Positions 26,053 through 34,117 of a DNA stretch of 64,000 bases are shown here, piece by piece. Positions within the stretch are counted from its first letter, which is position 1, and every line of letters begins with the position of its first letter. Source of the DNA: DATCMU01 sp036563245 (GTDB lineage: Bacteria; Pseudomonadota; Alphaproteobacteria; Rhizobiales; Devosiaceae); contig DATCMU010000001.1 of the NCBI GenBank assembly GCA_036563245.1, forward strand, positions 10,492-74,491, in the 5' to 3' direction. The notes beneath the pieces were generated by a model. It was given only the letters and a program-made list of their open reading frames with translations. It was not told the DNA's origin and did not search any database. Position numbers and translations under genes: made by a program.

Positions 26053-27573
26053 ATGCGCAGTATTTTCAGCCTGACTACCGCCACAGCCATCGGGCTTTTC
26101 ATGAGCACGTCCTGGTCACTCGCCGCCAGCAACACCGCCGTGCTGACCCAGGATGGCGCCACCAACACGGCCACAATCACCCAGACCAGCGGCAGCGGCA
26201 ACATGGCGGGGGATACCGGGCAGGACATGGAACAGCATGGCTATACCAATGTGCTGACCATCACGCAGTCCGGGGCAGACAACCAGATCGGGCTCTACGC
26301 AAGCGGCCTCGACCAGACCAGCGACCAGCCTTCGGGCGACGATGCGCCGTCGAACACGGCGACCATCAATCAGACTTCGGACGGTAATTCGGTGGGGCTG
26401 TTGCAGCAGATATCGCAAGGCGCACATGCCTCGACCGGGAACAGCCTCATGGTCAACCAGGAGACGGGGACCGACAACACCATCCACCGCATCCTGCAGA
26501 CCCAAACCGACGAGAATGCCGCCAACACTGCAACGTTGACGGAAAGCGGCGCGTCGAACTGGATCGAGCGGGTGCAACAGGAATCGGCGTCGGTAGGAGC
26601 AGCCAACGAAGCCACCGTCACCATTACGGGCAGCAATAACGGCGGAGGCTCGCTAGGCGTTCTCGCTTACAGCGCCGGCGGCACGCCGAGCACGATCATC
26701 CAGAGCTCGGACCTTGTTGCGGGAGGGGCGAACAATCAGATCGACCTGTCGATCACAGGCGACGACAACCAGTTCGGCATCACCCAGTATGGCGCGAACA
26801 ACTCGGTGGGCACGCTCAGCATCTCGGGTTCGTCGAACTCACTGGGGACCTATCAGCGTGGCGACACGAACCTTATCAATGCCGGCAATATCGGCGGCGA
26901 CACCAACGATGTGGGCATTTACCAGAGTGGTGACAGCAATACGGCAACACTGAACCTGAATTACTCGAGCAGCACCAACGAGGCCGCTATCGGCCAGTAC
27001 GGCGACTACAACACCGCGAGCCTGAACGTGACCGGCGACAGCAACTATGCCGGCATCGGGCAGCTGGGCGACAGCAATTACGGCAGCGTCGCGGTGACCG
27101 GCAGCACCAATGTGGTGCTCGGCGTTCAGGTGAATACCGGTGGCGTCGGCGGTATCGGCAACGACCTTACGGTCGGGATCACGGGTGACGGCAACAACGC
27201 CCTGATCGGTGGATCAACCGCGGCCTTCACCGGCGCGGCGGCACTGGTCGCAAATGCCGGACCGCTGGTCAGCGACCTGATCCTCACGGCCCCGGGTGCA
27301 TCGAGTGTTCTCAGCCCGTATTCGAGCGCCAACCTTCTGACCCCCGGCGCGCTGGTGCAATTGGGCGAGGACAACCACATGGATATCCAGGTCGGCGCGA
27401 TCTCCACCTCGAACAACAACCTGTTCGCTGCCGTTCAGGCGGGGACCGGCAACATGCTGAGCGCCAGCGTGAATGGCGACGGCAACCAGTTCGCCATCCT
27501 GCAAAGCGGTAACGGCAACACTTCCAGCATCAGCCAAACCGGCAACGGCAACGTCATCGGCATCAGTCAGTAG
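26053..27573 (+). CDS. large curlin-repeat amyloid protein 5
   Basis: A 506-residue paralogue with signal peptide MRSIFSLTTATAIGLFMSTS. Repeats include VLTQDGATNTATITQ, ITQSGADNQIGL, ITQYGANNSVG, TYQRGDTNLIN, IYQSGDSNTATL, IGQYGDYNTASL and IGQLGDSNYGS. The C-terminal module carries GDGNNALIGGSTAAFTGAAA, VLSPYSSANLLTPGALVQLG, NNNLFAAVQAGTGNML and ends ISQTGNGNVIGISQ. It is closest to curlin 3 in the C-terminal insert. Last gene of the array; a strong terminator follows 20 bases later. Confidence 0.88.
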   Translation: MRSIFSLTTATAIGLFMSTSWSLAASNTAVLTQDGATNTATITQTSGSGNMAGDTGQDMEQHGYTNVLTITQSGADNQIGLYASGLDQTSDQPSGDDAPSNTATINQTSDGNSVGLLQQISQGAHASTGNSLMVNQETGTDNTIHRILQTQTDENAANTATLTESGASNWIERVQQESASVGAANEATVTITGSNNGGGSLGVLAYSAGGTPSTIIQSSDLVAGGANNQIDLSITGDDNQFGITQYGANNSVGTLSISGSSNSLGTYQRGDTNLINAGNIGGDTNDVGIYQSGDSNTATLNLNYSSSTNEAAIGQYGDYNTASLNVTGDSNYAGIGQLGDSNYGSVAVTGSTNVVLGVQVNTGGVGGIGNDLTVGITGDGNNALIGGSTAAFTGAAALVANAGPLVSDLILTAPGASSVLSPYSSANLLTPGALVQLGEDNHMDIQVGAISTSNNNLFAAVQAGTGNMLSASVNGDGNQFAILQSGNGNTSSISQTGNGNVIGISQ

Positions 27574-27593
27574 TACAGTGCCTCCAAAGAAGA

Positions 27594-27632
27594 ATGGCCC
27601 CGCGTCCGTGCACGGACGCGGGGCCATTTTTC
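27594..27632 (+). terminator. strong intrinsic terminator ending the curlin array
   Basis: A perfect 34-base palindrome (27594-27627, arms of 17 starting ATGGCCCCGCGTCC) is followed by TTTTT. It lies 20 bases past the last curlin stop and marks the operon end. Confidence 0.92.
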
Positions 27633-27805
27633 GTTGCCGTCAGATGGCCTCCCCTGATTGCGCGGGGTTCGGCCAGCGCGCCGATCTCCGGCGCCGGACC
27701 CGTGGCTCGGTGGCCTGCCGGTCCGACGCATCAGCTCCGGCGTCTCGCGCCGGCGCTGGAAACCGCCTGGTCATCAGCCAGTAGGGCGTTCCAGCAGCTC
27801 CTGGA

Positions 27806-30229
27806 TCATCCCCGCAGGGTGCCGCCGGTTGCCTTTTCCACCGCCGAAACGATGCGCGCCGAGACCGCGTCGATCTCTTCCTCGGTCAGCGTCTTGCCCT
27901 TTGGCTGCAGCGTAACCTCGATGGCGACGGATTTCCTGCCCTCTCCGACATGCGCGCCCTCGAACACATCGAACACGCCAACATCGGCAATGAGCGCCTT
28001 GTCCGCGCCACGCGCCGCCTTGAGGATCGCCGCGGCCGGCACGTCGCGATCGACCACGAAGGCGAAGTCGCGGGTAAGAGCCATCAGGTCCGACATCTCG
28101 AGCGCGGGCTTGGCGCGCGTCGGCTTGCGGCGCGGCTCGGGCAACGCATCGAGATCGAGTTCGAACGCCACGACAGGTCCGTCGATTTCGAGATCGTCGA
28201 CAAGGCGGGGGTGCAGCTCCCCGAACCAGCCAAGGATCAGCTTGGGGCCGAGTTGCAGCCTGCCGCCGCGGCCCGGATGCGCCCATGCGGGCGGTTCGGC
28301 GACCAGCTGCACCTTGTCGATATCCACGCCCAGGGCGTCCAGCGCCGCGCCGAGATCGGCCTTGGCGTCGAACACATCGACCGGTTGCGCCTTGTCATGC
28401 CAGTGCCGGCCGCCGCCATTCATACCAGCGGTGCGGGTGCGGATGGCGGTGGCATAGGTGCGCTGGCCATCGGGCGCGTCGGAGAGGAAGACCTGCCCGA
28501 CCTCGAACAGCGCCAGATCGGCAAAGCCGCGATTCTGGTTGCGGCCCGCCGCGGAAAGGAGACCCGGCAACAGCGAGGGGCGCATGTCGGTGAGATCCGA
28601 GGCGATCGGATTGGCGAGCTTGAGGGCGTCCCCACCGCCGCCGAAACGTGTCGCCAGATCCGCGGAGATGAACGACCAGGTTATGGCTTCGTCCAGTCCG
28701 CGCGCGGCCAGCGCCCGGCGCGCCAGGCGCCGCCGGTTCTGGATCGTGGTCAGCATGATCGGAGCGATGCCCGACAGGCGCGGCAGCGGCTCGCGCGGCA
28801 GGCGGTCTGTGCCGACCAGGCGCATGACCTCCTCGACGATGTCCGCCTTCATGGTGACGTCCGGGCGCCAGGAGGGCACCGCGATACGAACCACGTCGCC
28901 CGCGCCCGAAATCCAGAACCCCAGCGCCGTCAACAGCGTCTTCACCTCGGCGAATGGCACATCAAGGCCGGTCAGCCGCCTGATCTCGGCAAGCGGGAAA
29001 TCGATAATGGTGTCCTTGCCGGCCACGTCACCGGCAACCCTTGTCTCGCAGGGTTCGCCCCCGCACAGGTCGAGCACCATGCGCGTGGCAAGCTCGATAC
29101 CGGGACGGACGAATTCGGGATCGACATGACGCTCGAAGCGGTAGCGCGCGTCGGAGACGATGCCGGTCTTGCGCCCGGTCGCGGCAATGGATTCGGGGTC
29201 GAACCAGGCGCATTCGATCAGGACGTTTGTCGTCTCCTCGGTGCAGCCTGTCTCCTCGCCCCCGAGGATGCCGCCGAGACCCAGGACACCGCTGTCATCG
29301 GCGATCACGCACATGGTGTCGTCGACCTCGTGTTCCTTGTCGTCCAGCCCGAGGAATTTCTCACCGGCCCGGCCCATGCGGGCATGGATGGTGCCCTTGA
29401 GCTTGTCAGCGTCATAGACGTGCAGCGGGCGGCCACGGTCGAACGAGATGTAGTTGGTGATATCGGCCAGCGCGTTGATCGGGCGCAGGCCCACGGCGCG
29501 CAGGCGGGCCTGCAGCCAGTCCGGCGACGGGCCGTTCTTCACGTTGCGGATCAGCCGGCCGGCAAACATGCGGCAGGCCGGGTTTTCGCCGTCACCGAAC
29601 CGCAGTTCGATGGGGATCGGAGTTTCGCCGGCCGTCGCCGGCACTGCCGGAACGGCACCATCCCGCAGCTTGCCGATGCCGGCGGCGGCAAGGTCCCGTG
29701 CGATCCCGTGGATGCCGGTGCAGTCGCCGCGATTGGGCGTGATGGCGACGTCGATCACCACGCCGGTCAGGCCGGCATAATCGGCGTAGCTTGCGCCCAC
29801 CGGCGCATCCTCGGGCAGTTCGATGATGCCGGAATGGTCGTCGTTGAGCTCGAGTTCGCGCCCCGAGCACAGCATGCCATTGGAGTCCTCGCCGCGAATG
29901 ACGCCCTTTTGCAGCACGAAATCGGAGCCCGGAATCCACGTGCCGACCGGCGCGAACACCCCCTTCATCCCGGCGCGCGCATTGGGCGCGCCGCAGACCA
30001 CCTTGAGCGGCTGCCCGTCGCCGGCATCGACCATGCAGACCCTGAGCTTGTCGGCATTGGGATGTTTTTCGGCGCTGATCACATAAGCGACGCGAAACGG
30101 CTTGAGCGCCTTGCCCTGGTCCTCGACCTCCTCGACCTCGAGGCCGATCATGGTCAGGGTCTCGGCAATTTCGGCAGCGGTGGCCTCGGTTTCCAGGTGT
30201 TCCTTGAGCCAGTCGAGGGTGAACTTCAT
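27806..30229 (-). CDS. pheT: phenylalanyl-tRNA synthetase beta subunit
   Basis: An 807-residue protein, the usual bacterial PheT length. It starts MKFTLDWLKEHLETEATAAE, has the N-terminal tRNA-binding OB domain (VAYVISAEKHPNADKLRVC), the B3/B4 editing domain, B5 domain and a C-terminal anticodon-binding (ferredoxin-fold) domain (DFAFVVDRDVPAAAILKAAR, ending KATGGTLRG). With PheS it forms the alpha2beta2 enzyme charging tRNA-Phe. It is the distal gene of a minus-strand operon; its ATG overlaps the stop of the exonuclease gene by four bases. Confidence 0.98.
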   Translation of the reverse strand: MKFTLDWLKEHLETEATAAEIAETLTMIGLEVEEVEDQGKALKPFRVAYVISAEKHPNADKLRVCMVDAGDGQPLKVVCGAPNARAGMKGVFAPVGTWIPGSDFVLQKGVIRGEDSNGMLCSGRELELNDDHSGIIELPEDAPVGASYADYAGLTGVVIDVAITPNRGDCTGIHGIARDLAAAGIGKLRDGAVPAVPATAGETPIPIELRFGDGENPACRMFAGRLIRNVKNGPSPDWLQARLRAVGLRPINALADITNYISFDRGRPLHVYDADKLKGTIHARMGRAGEKFLGLDDKEHEVDDTMCVIADDSGVLGLGGILGGEETGCTEETTNVLIECAWFDPESIAATGRKTGIVSDARYRFERHVDPEFVRPGIELATRMVLDLCGGEPCETRVAGDVAGKDTIIDFPLAEIRRLTGLDVPFAEVKTLLTALGFWISGAGDVVRIAVPSWRPDVTMKADIVEEVMRLVGTDRLPREPLPRLSGIAPIMLTTIQNRRRLARRALAARGLDEAITWSFISADLATRFGGGGDALKLANPIASDLTDMRPSLLPGLLSAAGRNQNRGFADLALFEVGQVFLSDAPDGQRTYATAIRTRTAGMNGGGRHWHDKAQPVDVFDAKADLGAALDALGVDIDKVQLVAEPPAWAHPGRGGRLQLGPKLILGWFGELHPRLVDDLEIDGPVVAFELDLDALPEPRRKPTRAKPALEMSDLMALTRDFAFVVDRDVPAAAILKAARGADKALIADVGVFDVFEGAHVGEGRKSVAIEVTLQPKGKTLTEEEIDAVSARIVSAVEKATGGTLRG

Positions 30230-30861
30230 TGGTAGACGCCTGTGGTTGCCTGGATCAGGGGGAGATCCGCGTTCATTTCGAAAAGCCGGACGAGTACGTT
30301 GGCGAAGCCGCGCGCATCGTCGATAGCTTTATGGGTGTGGGGGATGTTGCCGTACCACTCCGCCGGGGCGCGCTGCATGCCCCAGTTGAGATAGTCGGCG
30401 CCGCGAAGCGTGCCAGCCATGGTGTAAAGGCACACGCCGCCACCGCGGAACAGCTGGCGTCCCGTATAGGGCCCGCCAAGCGCGCGGGTTCCGGCATAGG
30501 TATCGAGGTAATGGTCGATGAACGGACCGTCGAACATGATCGGCGCGGCGGCGAAGACCTTTTGGCCGGGCAACGCCTCGACCCAATCCGCGAAGCGCGG
30601 CATGACGGTTTCGGCCGGCTCGGGGTTCGCGGTCGCTGCTGCCCAGGCTTCGGGCTGGGTGCGCCACCACTCGGCCGTGCGTGGATCGGGCACGCGGTCG
30701 GCGCGGGGCAGAAGATTGGCCTCGAATTCACCGATCACCACGCCGTCATAGCCCACCGCCACCGAGGCGAAACTGATCATCGAGTTCCGCAAGGGCGAAT
30801 GCCCGTCGGTCTCGATATCGGTGACCACGAAGGTCACGGGTTCGGCGGAGGCGTGGGTCAT
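30226..30861 (-). CDS. DEDD-type 3'-5' exonuclease (RNase T-like)
   Basis: A 211-residue exonuclease with the DEDDh motifs: Exo I FVVTDIETDGHSP (Asp, Glu), Exo II around FDGPFIDHYL, and Exo III HTHKAIDDARG (His, Asp). These residues bind two metal ions for 3'-5' hydrolysis of RNA or DNA. It lies between the DUF559 gene and pheT, overlapping each by four bases (ATGA), so all three are translationally coupled. A role in RNA 3'-end trimming is plausible from family and operon, but the substrate is not shown. Confidence 0.87.
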   Translation of the reverse strand: MTHASAEPVTFVVTDIETDGHSPLRNSMISFASVAVGYDGVVIGEFEANLLPRADRVPDPRTAEWWRTQPEAWAAATANPEPAETVMPRFADWVEALPGQKVFAAAPIMFDGPFIDHYLDTYAGTRALGGPYTGRQLFRGGGVCLYTMAGTLRGADYLNWGMQRAPAEWYGNIPHTHKAIDDARGFANVLVRLFEMNADLPLIQATTGVYQ

Positions 30862-31235
30862 GGCGTTGCCTCGGACAGAAGCTGGCCGCGGTGGTTTGGC
30901 TGGGCAGTTGCGAGTTCAGAGGCGATCTTCGCCAAGACCCCCTCCGGATTGCCTAGAACATCGGCATTGGTGAAGCGCAGTACCCTGTAGCCCTCAGCCA
31001 CGAGGAAAGTGTCGCGGCGTGCATCGGACCGGATGCCTTGCGCGGTCGCGTGCGTATCGCCGTCGACCTCGATGACAAGGCGCGCGTGATGGCACGCAAA
31101 ATCAACGCAGTAGGGGCCAATCGGCGCCTGCTTGCGGAAATGAAATGAACCCGTCCGGAATGGAAAGAGAAGCCGCCACATTGCCGTCTCGGCCGGTGTG
31201 GGGTTCTTGCGGAGCGTTTTGGCGTGGGTACTCAC
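30858..31235 (-). CDS. DUF559 Vsr-like endonuclease-fold protein
   Basis: A 125-residue protein of the DUF559 family with a restriction-endonuclease-like fold: RKNPTPAETAMWRLL, FHFRKQAPIGPYCVDFACHH, and the core VIEVDGDTH followed by SDARRDTFLVAEGYRVLRFT, which hold the expected acidic and lysine/glutamine residues. The GTG at 31235 follows GGAGG at ideal spacing, so it is preferred to the longer in-frame start. It lies between pheS and the exonuclease gene. DNA cleavage is implied by the fold only. Confidence 0.85.
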   Translation of the reverse strand: MSTHAKTLRKNPTPAETAMWRLLFPFRTGSFHFRKQAPIGPYCVDFACHHARLVIEVDGDTHATAQGIRSDARRDTFLVAEGYRVLRFTNADVLGNPEGVLAKIASELATAQPNHRGQLLSEATP

Positions 31236-31273
31236 GATGCGCCTCCAGCCCCAACGCCCGAGGTGTGCGAACA

Positions 31274-31428
31274 CCCCTCCCCAACCCTCCCCATCAAGGG
31301 GAGGGTGTTGGCAAGCCTGGCCAACCTAGCAGACCATGCCGCCCGCCGGAGTCGGGGCGACAGTAATCGGATTTCGGGAGTGCGATAGGTGCCACCCTCC
31401 CCCTTCGTGGGGAGGGATGGGGAGGGGG
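31274..31428. repeat. G+C-rich inverted repeat element
   Basis: A C-rich repeat (31274-31307, CCCCTCCCCAACCCTCCCC...) and an inverted relative (31392-31428, ...GGGGAGGGATGGGGAGGGGG) flank about 85 bases. Each half can also fold on itself around CCCTCCCC / GGGGAGGG. Such elements are widespread between genes in Hyphomicrobiales; here it sits between pheS and the DUF559 gene. Confidence 0.75.
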
Positions 31429-31476
31429 AAGTTTTTTTTCCTCCACAAGCAGCAATTTCGCGCCTGGCCCGCATTG

Positions 31477-32574
31477 TCAGCTGCTCAGCCCCCCGAACAG
31501 CGTCGGGATATCGAGCGGGCGGAAGCCGTAGTGATCGAGCCAACGCTTGTCGGCGTCGAAGAAGGCGCGCAGGTCCGGCATGCCGTATTTGAGCATGGCG
31601 AGGCGGTCGATCCCCATGCCCCAGGCAAAGCCCTGGTAGACGTCAGGGTCGAGCCCGGCATTGCGGATGACATTGGGATGCACCATGCCGCAGCCAAGTA
31701 TCTCCAGCCAGTCGTTGCCCTCGCCGATCCTGATTTCGCTGCCCGAGCGGTCGCAGCCAACGTCCACTTCCATCGAGGGTTCAGTGAATGGGAAGAAGGA
31801 GGGGCGGAACCTCAGGCGCACCGATTCGACCTCGAAGAAGGCCTTGAGGAATTCCTCGAGCACCCAGCGCAATTGCCCGATATGCGAGGACTGGTCGATC
31901 ACCAGCCCCTCGACCTGGTGGAACATCGGGGTGTGGGTCTGGTCGCTGTCGCAGCGATAGGTGCGGCCCGGAATGATCACCCGCAAGGGCGGCTTCTGCG
32001 TCTCCATGGTGCGCATCTGCACCGGCGAGGTGTGGGTGCGCAGCAGCTTGCGCTCACCCTTCTCGTCCGGGTTGAAGAAGAAGGTGTCGTGCATCTCGCG
32101 CGCCGGATGCCCTTCGGGGAAATTGAGCGCGGTGAAGTTGTAGTAGTCCGTCTCGATGTCGGGGCCCTCGGCGATGGAAAAGCCCATGTCCGAGAAGATG
32201 GCGGTGATCTCGTCTGTGACCTGGGAGACCGGATGGACGCGCCCAGTGGCTGTGGGTGCGGGCCTCAGCGGCAGGGTGACATCGACGCGCTCCGCCTCAA
32301 GGCGGGCCGCAAGCGCCTGTTCGCGTAATTGGGAGGCGCGCGCCTCGATCAGTCCGGCGATCTCGTTCTTGAGTCCGTTAAAGGCAGGGCCGGCCAGCTT
32401 GCGCTCTTCGGGATCCATCCGGCCGAGCGATGCCAGCAGCGCGGAAACAGAGCCCTTCTTGCCCAGCGCGGAGACACGGACCGCCTCGAGCGCCTGCTCG
32501 CTGTCGGCGGCATCGAGCGCCCCGATGATTTCGGAACGCAAGGCTTCGGTCGATTGCGCGATGGTCGATGACAT
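31477..32574 (-). CDS. pheS: phenylalanyl-tRNA synthetase alpha subunit
   Basis: A 365-residue class II synthetase subunit. The N-terminal coiled-coil arm (about 1-90) is followed by the catalytic core with motif 2 (MFHQVEGLVID and FFPFTEPSMEVDVGC) and motif 3 (GFAWGMGIDRLAMLKYGMPD). It activates phenylalanine with ATP. The start at 32574 gives the usual MSSTI... N-terminus; an upstream extension reads through the rplT terminator and is rejected. pheT is separated from pheS here by a repeat and two nuclease genes. Confidence 0.98.
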   Translation of the reverse strand: MSSTIAQSTEALRSEIIGALDAADSEQALEAVRVSALGKKGSVSALLASLGRMDPEERKLAGPAFNGLKNEIAGLIEARASQLREQALAARLEAERVDVTLPLRPAPTATGRVHPVSQVTDEITAIFSDMGFSIAEGPDIETDYYNFTALNFPEGHPAREMHDTFFFNPDEKGERKLLRTHTSPVQMRTMETQKPPLRVIIPGRTYRCDSDQTHTPMFHQVEGLVIDQSSHIGQLRWVLEEFLKAFFEVESVRLRFRPSFFPFTEPSMEVDVGCDRSGSEIRIGEGNDWLEILGCGMVHPNVIRNAGLDPDVYQGFAWGMGIDRLAMLKYGMPDLRAFFDADKRWLDHYGFRPLDIPTLFGGLSS

Positions 32575-32635
32575 GTGATTGGCTCTTCTCGATCGGGACG
32601 ATGGGCCGGGCGGGCGGCGGCGAACATACAAACGT

Positions 32636-32677
32636 AAAAAGCCCTGCGCCACCCTCAAAGGGTCGGCGCAAGGCTTT
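32636..32677 (-). terminator. terminator after rplT
   Basis: Stepped hairpin on the minus strand (AAAGCC, GCGCC, CCCT paired with AGGG, GGCGC, GGCTTT) followed by TTTTT. It lies 35 bases past rplT and upstream of pheS. It could also act as an attenuator for pheS, but no Phe-rich leader peptide is visible. Confidence 0.85.
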
Positions 32678-32711
32678 GATTCGGCCTCAACTCAGGCGAG
32701 GAGGGAAGGCT

Positions 32712-33113
32712 TCAGGCGGAGACCCGGGCGTGGGTCTTCGTCTCGATGCCTTCGAGGTAGCCCAGGGCGCCCTTGGCCTTGGCGACGAGCGCGGCGAAAG
32801 CCTCGGGCTCGTGGATCGCCAGATCGGACAGCACCTTGCGATCGACCGCAACCTCAGCCCGGCTGAGGCCGTCGATAAATCGGCCATAGGTCAGTCCGTG
32901 ATCGCGCACGGCGGCATTGATGCGCTGGATCCAGAGCGCGCGGAAGTTGCGCTTCCTGACCTTGCGGTCGCGGTAGGCATACTGACCGGCCTTTTCCACC
33001 GCCTGCTTGGCGATGCGGATCGTCGACTTGCGGCGGCCGTAATAACCTTCGGCTGCCTTGAGAACCTTCTTGTGACGGGCGTGAGCGGTAACGCCTCTTT
33101 TGACACGGGCCAT
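32712..33113 (-). CDS. rplT: 50S ribosomal protein L20
   Basis: A 133-residue L20 with the conserved N-terminus MARVKRGVTAHARHKKVLK and the rRNA-binding FRALWIQRINAAVRDHGLTY. It is about 13 residues longer at the C-terminus than many L20 proteins. L20 is an early assembly protein of the large subunit and in enterobacteria represses its own operon. Located 21 bases after rpmI. Confidence 0.98.
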   Translation of the reverse strand: MARVKRGVTAHARHKKVLKAAEGYYGRRKSTIRIAKQAVEKAGQYAYRDRKVRKRNFRALWIQRINAAVRDHGLTYGRFIDGLSRAEVAVDRKVLSDLAIHEPEAFAALVAKAKGALGYLEGIETKTHARVSA

Positions 33114-33134
33114 GCGGTGTCTCCTTTTCTGGCG

Positions 33135-33335
33135 TCAGCGATTGTAGGGCATGTACTTCTTGACCAGGCCTTCGTCGCCTGCCTGAAGTACCTTGGTGCC
33201 ACGGTTCTTGCGGATGTAATCGCCCGAATGGGAGATCAGGCGGTGGCGCTTGCCGGCCACACCGGTCTTCACCTTGCCCGTCGCCGTCATCTTGAAGCGC
33301 TTCTTGGCGCCCGACTTCGTCTTCATTTTCGGCAT
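33135..33335 (-). CDS. rpmI: 50S ribosomal protein L35
   Basis: A 66-residue L35: MPKMKTKSGAKKRFKMTATG, then KRHRLISHSGDYIRKNRGTK and a C-terminus VKKYMPYNR. The start at 33335 gives the normal family length; the upstream in-frame start adds a non-conserved leader. First gene of the rpmI-rplT transcript, with its own promoter. Confidence 0.98.
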   Translation of the reverse strand: MPKMKTKSGAKKRFKMTATGKVKTGVAGKRHRLISHSGDYIRKNRGTKVLQAGDEGLVKKYMPYNR

Positions 33336-33437
33336 TTTGCGTCTTTCTGTCAGTCCCCGTGAAATGGGGAAGAGAGCATTCTGGATCGCCACGGCATGCC
33401 ATTTGGCCGGGCGGCCCGGTTCTTGGTCGAAGCCGGG

Positions 33438-33466
33438 GTTATAATGAGTGCGTCAGGCAAAGACAA
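33438..33466 (-). promoter_or_regulatory. sigma-70-type promoter for rpmI-rplT
   Basis: On the minus strand TTGTCT (33466-33461) and TATAAC (33443-33438) are spaced by 17 bases. Transcription would begin near 33431, leaving a GC-rich leader of about 95 bases that can fold and may carry ribosomal-protein feedback control. Confidence 0.65.
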
Positions 33467-33503
33467 GAGGCACCCGGCCATCACGGCCTGGGGCTTCGCA
33501 GGC

Positions 33504-33531
33504 AAAAAAGGGACGGCCCGAAGGCCGCCCC
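33504..33531 (-). terminator. terminator after the rhodanese gene
   Basis: On the minus strand GGGGCGGCC-TTCG-GGCCGTCCC, a stem with one mismatch and a stable UUCG tetraloop, is followed by six T. It lies 27 bases past the rhodanese stop. Confidence 0.88.
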
Positions 33532-33557
33532 CTGCCAGGATCGAAAGACGGATCGGA

Positions 33558-33929
33558 TCAGCGTTCGACGGGGCCGCCGGCATAGGCCCACTGCCCGAAA
33601 CCGCCCGCAATATTATAGACCTTCTTGTAGCCCATGGACGCCAGACGGCTGGCCGCGGCGCTGGAACGGGCACCCGAGGCACAGACCAGCACAATGGCCT
33701 TGTCGGTGTCGGCCGCCGGCAGCGCGCCCGAGCCATCGGGCCTGGCGAAATTGTCGAAGCCGGGCAGCGGGGCGCGCACCGCGCCCTTGATGGTGCCGGA
33801 CTGGGCGATCTCGCCTGCGCCGCGCACGTCGACGAAGACAACATCGGGATTGCCATGCCAGCTAACGATCTGACGGGCTTCGACATTCTCGAAGCCGGCC
33901 GACTGGCGATTGAACATGGATGCGAACAT
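33558..33929 (-). CDS. rhodanese-like sulfurtransferase
   Basis: A 123-residue single-domain rhodanese. Key motifs: VVFVDVRGAGEIAQSGTIKG, the active-site loop VCASGARSSAAA with catalytic Cys83, and the C-terminal VYNIAGGFGQWAYAGGP. It should transfer sulfane sulfur via a cysteine persulfide in the cytoplasm. The gene stands alone between terminators, inserted between infC and rpmI, which are adjacent in many bacteria. Confidence 0.92.
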   Translation of the reverse strand: MFASMFNRQSAGFENVEARQIVSWHGNPDVVFVDVRGAGEIAQSGTIKGAVRAPLPGFDNFARPDGSGALPAADTDKAIVLVCASGARSSAAASRLASMGYKKVYNIAGGFGQWAYAGGPVER

Positions 33930-34064
33930 TGGGCACTTCTCCGGGGTTCATCGGTCCAGGTGCGGGACGGTCCGCACCACTCATTCAAGGCGCTTATATA
34001 TTAGAAGTTGCTACTATATCAAGAGCCATTCAGCCTTGAACCCGAAACTCGGGCAGCCATGTGC

Positions 34065-34089
34065 AAAAAAGGGCGGCACGAGCCGCCCC
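34065..34089 (-). terminator. terminator after infC
   Basis: A 7-8 bp stem (GGGCGGC / GCCGCCC, 34071-34088) with a short loop is followed on the minus strand by six T, 29 bases past the infC stop. Confidence 0.88.
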
Positions 34090-34117
34090 CTGCATTTCCC
34101 GGATTGGGTCATGGCGC

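Noticed and set aside
19519..27573. The tandem repeats as CRISPR or tandem-repeat DNA.
   Set aside because: Repeats are at protein level (QxGxxN), degenerate in DNA and not regularly spaced; genes have signal peptides and ribosome binding sites.
27950..30235. A 761-residue plus-strand open frame opposite pheT.
   Set aside because: Shadow of pheT, no domain signature.
32575..32711. Phe-rich leader peptide for pheS attenuation.
   Set aside because: The hairpin with T-run is there, but no short frame with clustered Phe codons was found, so it is called an rplT terminator.
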